35,117 nucleotides of DNA from Nemertoderma westbladi (taxonomy: Eukaryota > Xenacoelomorpha > Nemertodermatida > Nemertodermatidae), in the NCBI GenBank assembly GCA_032718475.1, contig JAUCBJ010005856.1, forward strand, positions 1 to 35,117. Direction: 5' to 3'. The notes beneath the pieces are model-generated. The model ran no database searches. It saw only the letters and a program-made list of their open reading frames with translations, and was not told the origin of the DNA. The translations under genes and the position numbers were made by a program. Shown here piece by piece: positions 32,051 through 35,117 of the stretch (position 1 is the stretch's first letter; each line of letters opens with the position of its first letter).

Positions 32051-33701
32051 GTATGTTATCACTTTGATTTCCAAATCTCCAATGAGCAGTTAGTTTTACG
32101 TCTGTAAACGTCCGGGTCCGATATTTAGTTATTTATGTATGTTTATATCTGTACATTAATATAGGCCCACAAAACAAACTTAGATAGAAAAAAACGCGAA
32201 GCCACTGTGTAAGATAATAAAACAGAAGGTTTTTATACTGTATAGAAAAAATATAGTAAATCGTGATAAACCAGGTCTTAGTTTTATACGACACTCGGTT
32301 GATTTCTACTAATAAATTGTTTCAGTTCTAGCGACTTTAGTATCGCTGAACGTGATACCGCCGAACCCGTGTGTAGAAGATCCCGACGACGATGTCCAGT
32401 GTGCCGGGTGGGCCGCAGTAGGGGAGTGTCTTAGCAACCCCGATTATATGTACATACACTGCCAGAAGAGTTGTAACAAATGCGACGATGGATACGCCGG
32501 TATGATAACAACCACATTACAGTATTAATCTGTAATGAGCAAAATCAATACTCTATTATCAAACTATAGATGGGGGGGGGGGGGGGGGGGGCGCCCCGTA
32601 TCATATTCCATATCATCGAATTAAATACTATATCTCGCATCATGTTAAATTATGACGTTTTTAAAGGAAAGGAGCAGGTTACTGTGGCACGTTATTCTAA
32701 CTAACACAATAAACGAAAGTGGGAAAGTGTTACAATTTGATTTTAAGTTGGCCTAATCCACTGTTCTATTTATGACTAATTTCCCACACTAGACCACGCC
32801 TTGGGTTCTTCTCAGTGTTGAGTGGATGTGGGGGTGATGTTTGCTAACATCATGTATTGAAATCATCAATATCATAATGACTGTGACAAAGTCAGTTTTA
32901 TTAATTTAATAATTACAATAATACCCAGTAACTACAATAATTTATTTGCACTTCTTTGCTTATTTAGGCCTAATATATGGGATGCCGTGGGCCTCAAAAA
33001 TGTGAAAATGTCGGCGACTGGTTCAGATTCTCGGCGAGCGGTTGAGATTCTCGGCGACTGGTTTAGATTTCGGCCAAGATTTCTTTCGGCTTAGATTTCG
33101 GCCAAGATTCCGGCAAAGATTTCCGAAATCTAAACCAGTCGGCGAGAATCTCAACCGCTCGCCGAGAATCTCAACCAGTCGCCGACATTTTCATATTTTT
33201 GAAGTCCAAGGCGCCACATACTAATAACTTGAAATATTGTGTACAGTATTACATATTTTTATCAGTTTACGTTTACTAAATGTGCTGTTAAGCGTATTTG
33301 GGCATCAATCGGAGAAAATGGCGTATCTTACACATTAATAGTTATATCCCTGAAATGTTATTCACAAAATATGATAATATTGTACTCTAAATCGCGTGGT
33401 TTATAAGGTTATGAGTCGCATCCGAATAATAGTAGGTTAGTTGGACCTCCGCATATTACTACCTAGGTGCCTAACCTCTAGCGAGAGACAGAGGAATTGC
33501 GGAGTCCTAGTATTTATTTATTTTTGAGCCTCGTGAAATGGAACGCCGATTATTGTTTTACTTCTGGTTTAGATTGTGTGGAGGAAGAGGATGTCCACTT
33601 CGATTGCGAGGGATGGGCCGCAGATGGCCAGTGCGGTAGTAACGCCCAGTACATGTACGCCTACTGTCAATCATCCTGTAACAAGTGTGATGACGGTGTA
33701 G
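32017..33701 (+). CDS. Secreted ShKT-domain protein, 5' part of a multi-exon gene (three exons visible)
   Basis: Proposed exons are 32017-32050, 32326-32499 and 33573-33701. All introns are in phase 1 with GT-AG ends. The first 11 codons begin MFSWILC. They join in frame with hydrophobic codons at the start of exon 2 to form a typical signal peptide of about 20-24 residues. Each later exon then encodes one ShKT domain with six cysteines in the family spacing C-x9-C-x8-C-x10-C-x3-C-x2-C, plus the GW and YM positions usual for the family. ShKT domains occur in many secreted animal proteins as well as in some potassium-channel toxins. The Lys-Tyr pair of the channel-blocking forms is absent here, so toxin activity is not implied. 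The donor at 33702 (GTAAGT) shows that the gene continues downstream, but no further exon lies in this window. The function is unknown. Confidence 0.75.
32326..32499 (+). CDS. Exon 2: rest of signal peptide and first ShKT domain
   Basis: The acceptor TTGTTTCAG ends at 32325 and the donor GCCG|GTATGA starts at 32500, giving 174 bp (58 codons, phase 1 at both ends). After the hydrophobic stretch come PPNP and the first cysteine, then an acidic loop (EDPDDD), GWAAVGEC and NPDYMY, closing with the final CxxxCxxC and an acidic DDG linker. Confidence 0.8.
32572..32591. repeat. Poly-G tract in intron 2
   Basis: Twenty consecutive G, followed by CGCCCC. The tract lies inside the 1,073-bp intron 2 (32500-33572). 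It could form G-quadruplex DNA and its length is likely to vary. The intron on to about 32993 shows nothing else recognisable. Confidence 0.9.
32994..33202. repeat. Hairpin element with 80-bp arms in intron 2
   Basis: 32994-33073 and 33123-33202 are inverted copies with 3 mismatches in 80 and a 49-base loop. Each arm holds three 20-bp subrepeats of the type TCGGCGACTGGTTYAGATTC, and the loop repeats TTTCGGCCAAGATT. The rest of the intron (33203-33572) is AT-rich apart from short inverted motifs near 33434-33508. It may be a foldback MITE; no clear target duplication was seen. Confidence 0.8.
33573..33701 (+). CDS. Exon 3: second ShKT domain
   Basis: The acceptor is TTCTGGTTTAG (ends 33572) and the donor is GTAG|GTAAGT at 33702, giving 129 bp (43 codons, phase 1-1). 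The cysteine spacing is identical to exon 2, and the segments GWAADGQC, YMYAYC and the NKCDDG tail closely resemble it. A tandem exon duplication is therefore likely. Confidence 0.82.
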   Translation: MVWRKRMSTSIARDGPQMASAVVTPSTCTPTVNHPVTSVMTV

Positions 33702-33706
33702 GTAAG

Positions 33707-34205
33707 TCAGAATGGTAGTCTAATAGTATACTGTTGTAGTACAAACTGCATTGCTGTCACTCTGCCAGTTGCCATGGCCGTTCAAACATTTCCTGACTCA
33801 CATCCCTACTAATATATTTACATCTACATTCAGGTTTCTTTGAAAGGTATCTGCGATAAATTGATTGAAAAGTTAGGGTAATGAAAACGAGAGAAAATGT
33901 GTCTTTCACTATATTATAGTCTGTGAGAAGTGCTTGGCGCCGTACTGTACTGTATGGGGTTTGCACATACGGCGCCAAGAACTTCTCACAGACTATAATA
34001 TAGTGAAAGACACATTTTCTCTCGTTTTCATTACCCTAACTTTTCAATCAATTTATCGCAGATACCTTTCAAAGAAACCTGAATGTAGATGTAAATATAT
34101 TAGTAGGGATGTGAGTCAGGAAATGTTTGAACGGCCATGGCAACTGGCAGAGTGACAGCAATGCAGTTTGTACTACAACAGTATACTATTAGACTACCAT
34201 TCTGA
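33707..34205. repeat. Near-perfect palindrome, 238-bp arms and 23-base spacer
   Basis: 33707-33944 is the reverse complement of 33968-34205 with one mismatch in 238 (33932 against 33980) and no indel. The left arm starts five bases after the donor of ShKT exon 3. The right arm stops where the GC-rich minisatellite begins. Both strands therefore encode the same 73-residue open frame, which is a consequence of symmetry and is not called as a gene. It is either a young inverted duplication or mobile element, or an assembly or sequencing foldback artefact. Confidence 0.93.
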
Positions 34206-35117
34206 CTGACCCGGCCCCAGGCCCCCCACCATTGACCCGGCTCCAGGCCCCCCACCACTGACCCGGCCCCAGGCCCCCCGCCACTGACCCGGCCCCAGGC
34301 CCCCCACCACTGACCGGGCCCCAGGCCCCAGCCCCCCACCACTGACCCGGCGCCAGACCCCCCACCATTGACCCGGCCCCAGACCCCCCACCACTGACAC
34401 GGCCCCCCCACCACTGACCCGGCCCCAAGCCCCCCACCACTGACCCGGCCCCAGGCCCCCCGCCACTGACCCGGCGCCAGGCCCTCCACCACTCACCCAG
34501 CCCCAGGCCCCCCACCACTGACCTGGCCCCAGACCCCCACCACTGTCCCGGCCCCAGGCCCCCCACCACTGACCCGGCCCCAGGCCCCCCACCACTGACC
34601 CGGCCCCAGGCCCCCCACCATTGACCCGGCCCCAGGCCCCCCACCACTGACCCGGCCCCAGGCCCACACCACTGACCCGGCCCCCGGCCCCAGGCCCCCC
34701 ACCACTGACCCGGCCCCAGGCCCCCCACCACTGACCCGGCCCCAGGCCCCCCACCACTGCCCCGGCGCCAGGCCCCCCACCATTGACCCGGCCCCAGGCC
34801 CCCCACCACTGACCCGGCCCCAGGCCCCCCACCACTGACCCGGCCCCAGGCCCCCCACCACTGACCCGGCCCCAGGCCCCCCACCACTGACCCGGCCCCA
34901 GGCCCCCCACCACTGACGCGGCCCCAGACCCCCCACCACTGACCCGGCCCCCAGGCTCCCCACCACTGTCCCGGCCCCAGGCCCCCCACCTCTGACCCGG
35001 CCCCAGACCCCCCACCACTGACCCGGCCCCAGACCCCCTACCACTGACCCGACCCCAGGCCCCCCACCACTGACCCGGCCCCAGGCCCCCCACCACTGAT
35101 CCGGCCCCAGACCCCCT
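34206..35117. repeat. 26-bp GC-rich minisatellite, runs off the window end
   Basis: Units of TGACCCGGCCCCAGGCCCCC plus CACCAC (26 bp) repeat about 35 times with small variants (ATT for ACT, CGCCAG for CCCCAG, shortened units near 34395 and 34690). The array directly follows the palindrome. If the ShKT gene continues, it is intronic. Long minus-strand frames rich in GPGQWWGAW are repeat artefacts because 26 bp rotates through all three frames without a stop. Confidence 0.95.

Noticed and set aside
33042-33224. 60-codon open frame
   Set aside because: It lies across the intronic hairpin and its subrepeats, with no similarity to known proteins.
32326-33701. Potassium-channel toxin interpretation of the ShKT domains
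   Set aside because: The cysteine frame is that of the broad ShKT family, and the Lys-Tyr pair typical of blocking toxins is not present. Non-toxin secreted proteins with this domain are common in animals.
33757-34155. Two identical 73-residue open frames facing each other
   Set aside because: They are the two arms of the palindrome; the symmetry forces the same peptide on both strands.
34189-35096. Gly/Trp-rich minus-strand proteins of up to 300 residues
   Set aside because: They are translation of the 26-bp minisatellite.

Overview
The window is eukaryotic nuclear DNA, almost certainly from an invertebrate animal. It holds an importin-7/8 type receptor gene, GT-AG introns in a secreted ShKT-domain gene, 5'-truncated non-LTR retrotransposons, a tRNA-like SINE relic and very large tandem repeats. 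AT-rich non-coding DNA surrounds GC-richer coding DNA. The species cannot be named from the sequence. No bacterial or viral gene organisation is present.

Layout. 83-2356 is a foldback-like element with composite inverted termini and a near-perfect 9-bp flanking duplication. It carries a 5'-truncated LINE copy (A, 712-1729, minus). 2366-4444 is AT-rich non-coding DNA with diverged ~190-bp repeats and an inverted repeat. 4445-7633 is an intact 1,062-codon, intronless importin-7/8 gene. 8233-9513 is LINE copy B (minus), which keeps reverse-transcriptase blocks but has lost internal segments. 9514-9689 is strongly self-complementary. 10141-11490 is a 147-bp satellite split by LINE copy C (10166-10805, plus). 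A tRNA-like SINE relic lies near 11600-11664.

12936-31485 is one 18.5-kb minisatellite of roughly 430 units of 42-43 bp. It has distinct unit-length domains and nested higher-order duplications of about 2.7 kb, 1,413 bp, 514 bp and 299 bp. Every long reading frame in it, on either strand, is a product of the repeat.

32017-33701 is the 5' part of a plus-strand gene for a secreted protein. A signal peptide is split by a phase-1 intron, followed by two ShKT domains, each on its own phase 1-1 exon. Its intron 2 carries a 20-G run and an 80-bp-arm hairpin. Immediately after the last visible donor come a nearly perfect palindrome with 238-bp arms (33707-34205) and a 26-bp GC-rich minisatellite (34206 to the window end).

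Only two host protein-coding genes are supported. There is no operon and no functional link between them. The main interest is the amount and variety of repeat and palindromic DNA.
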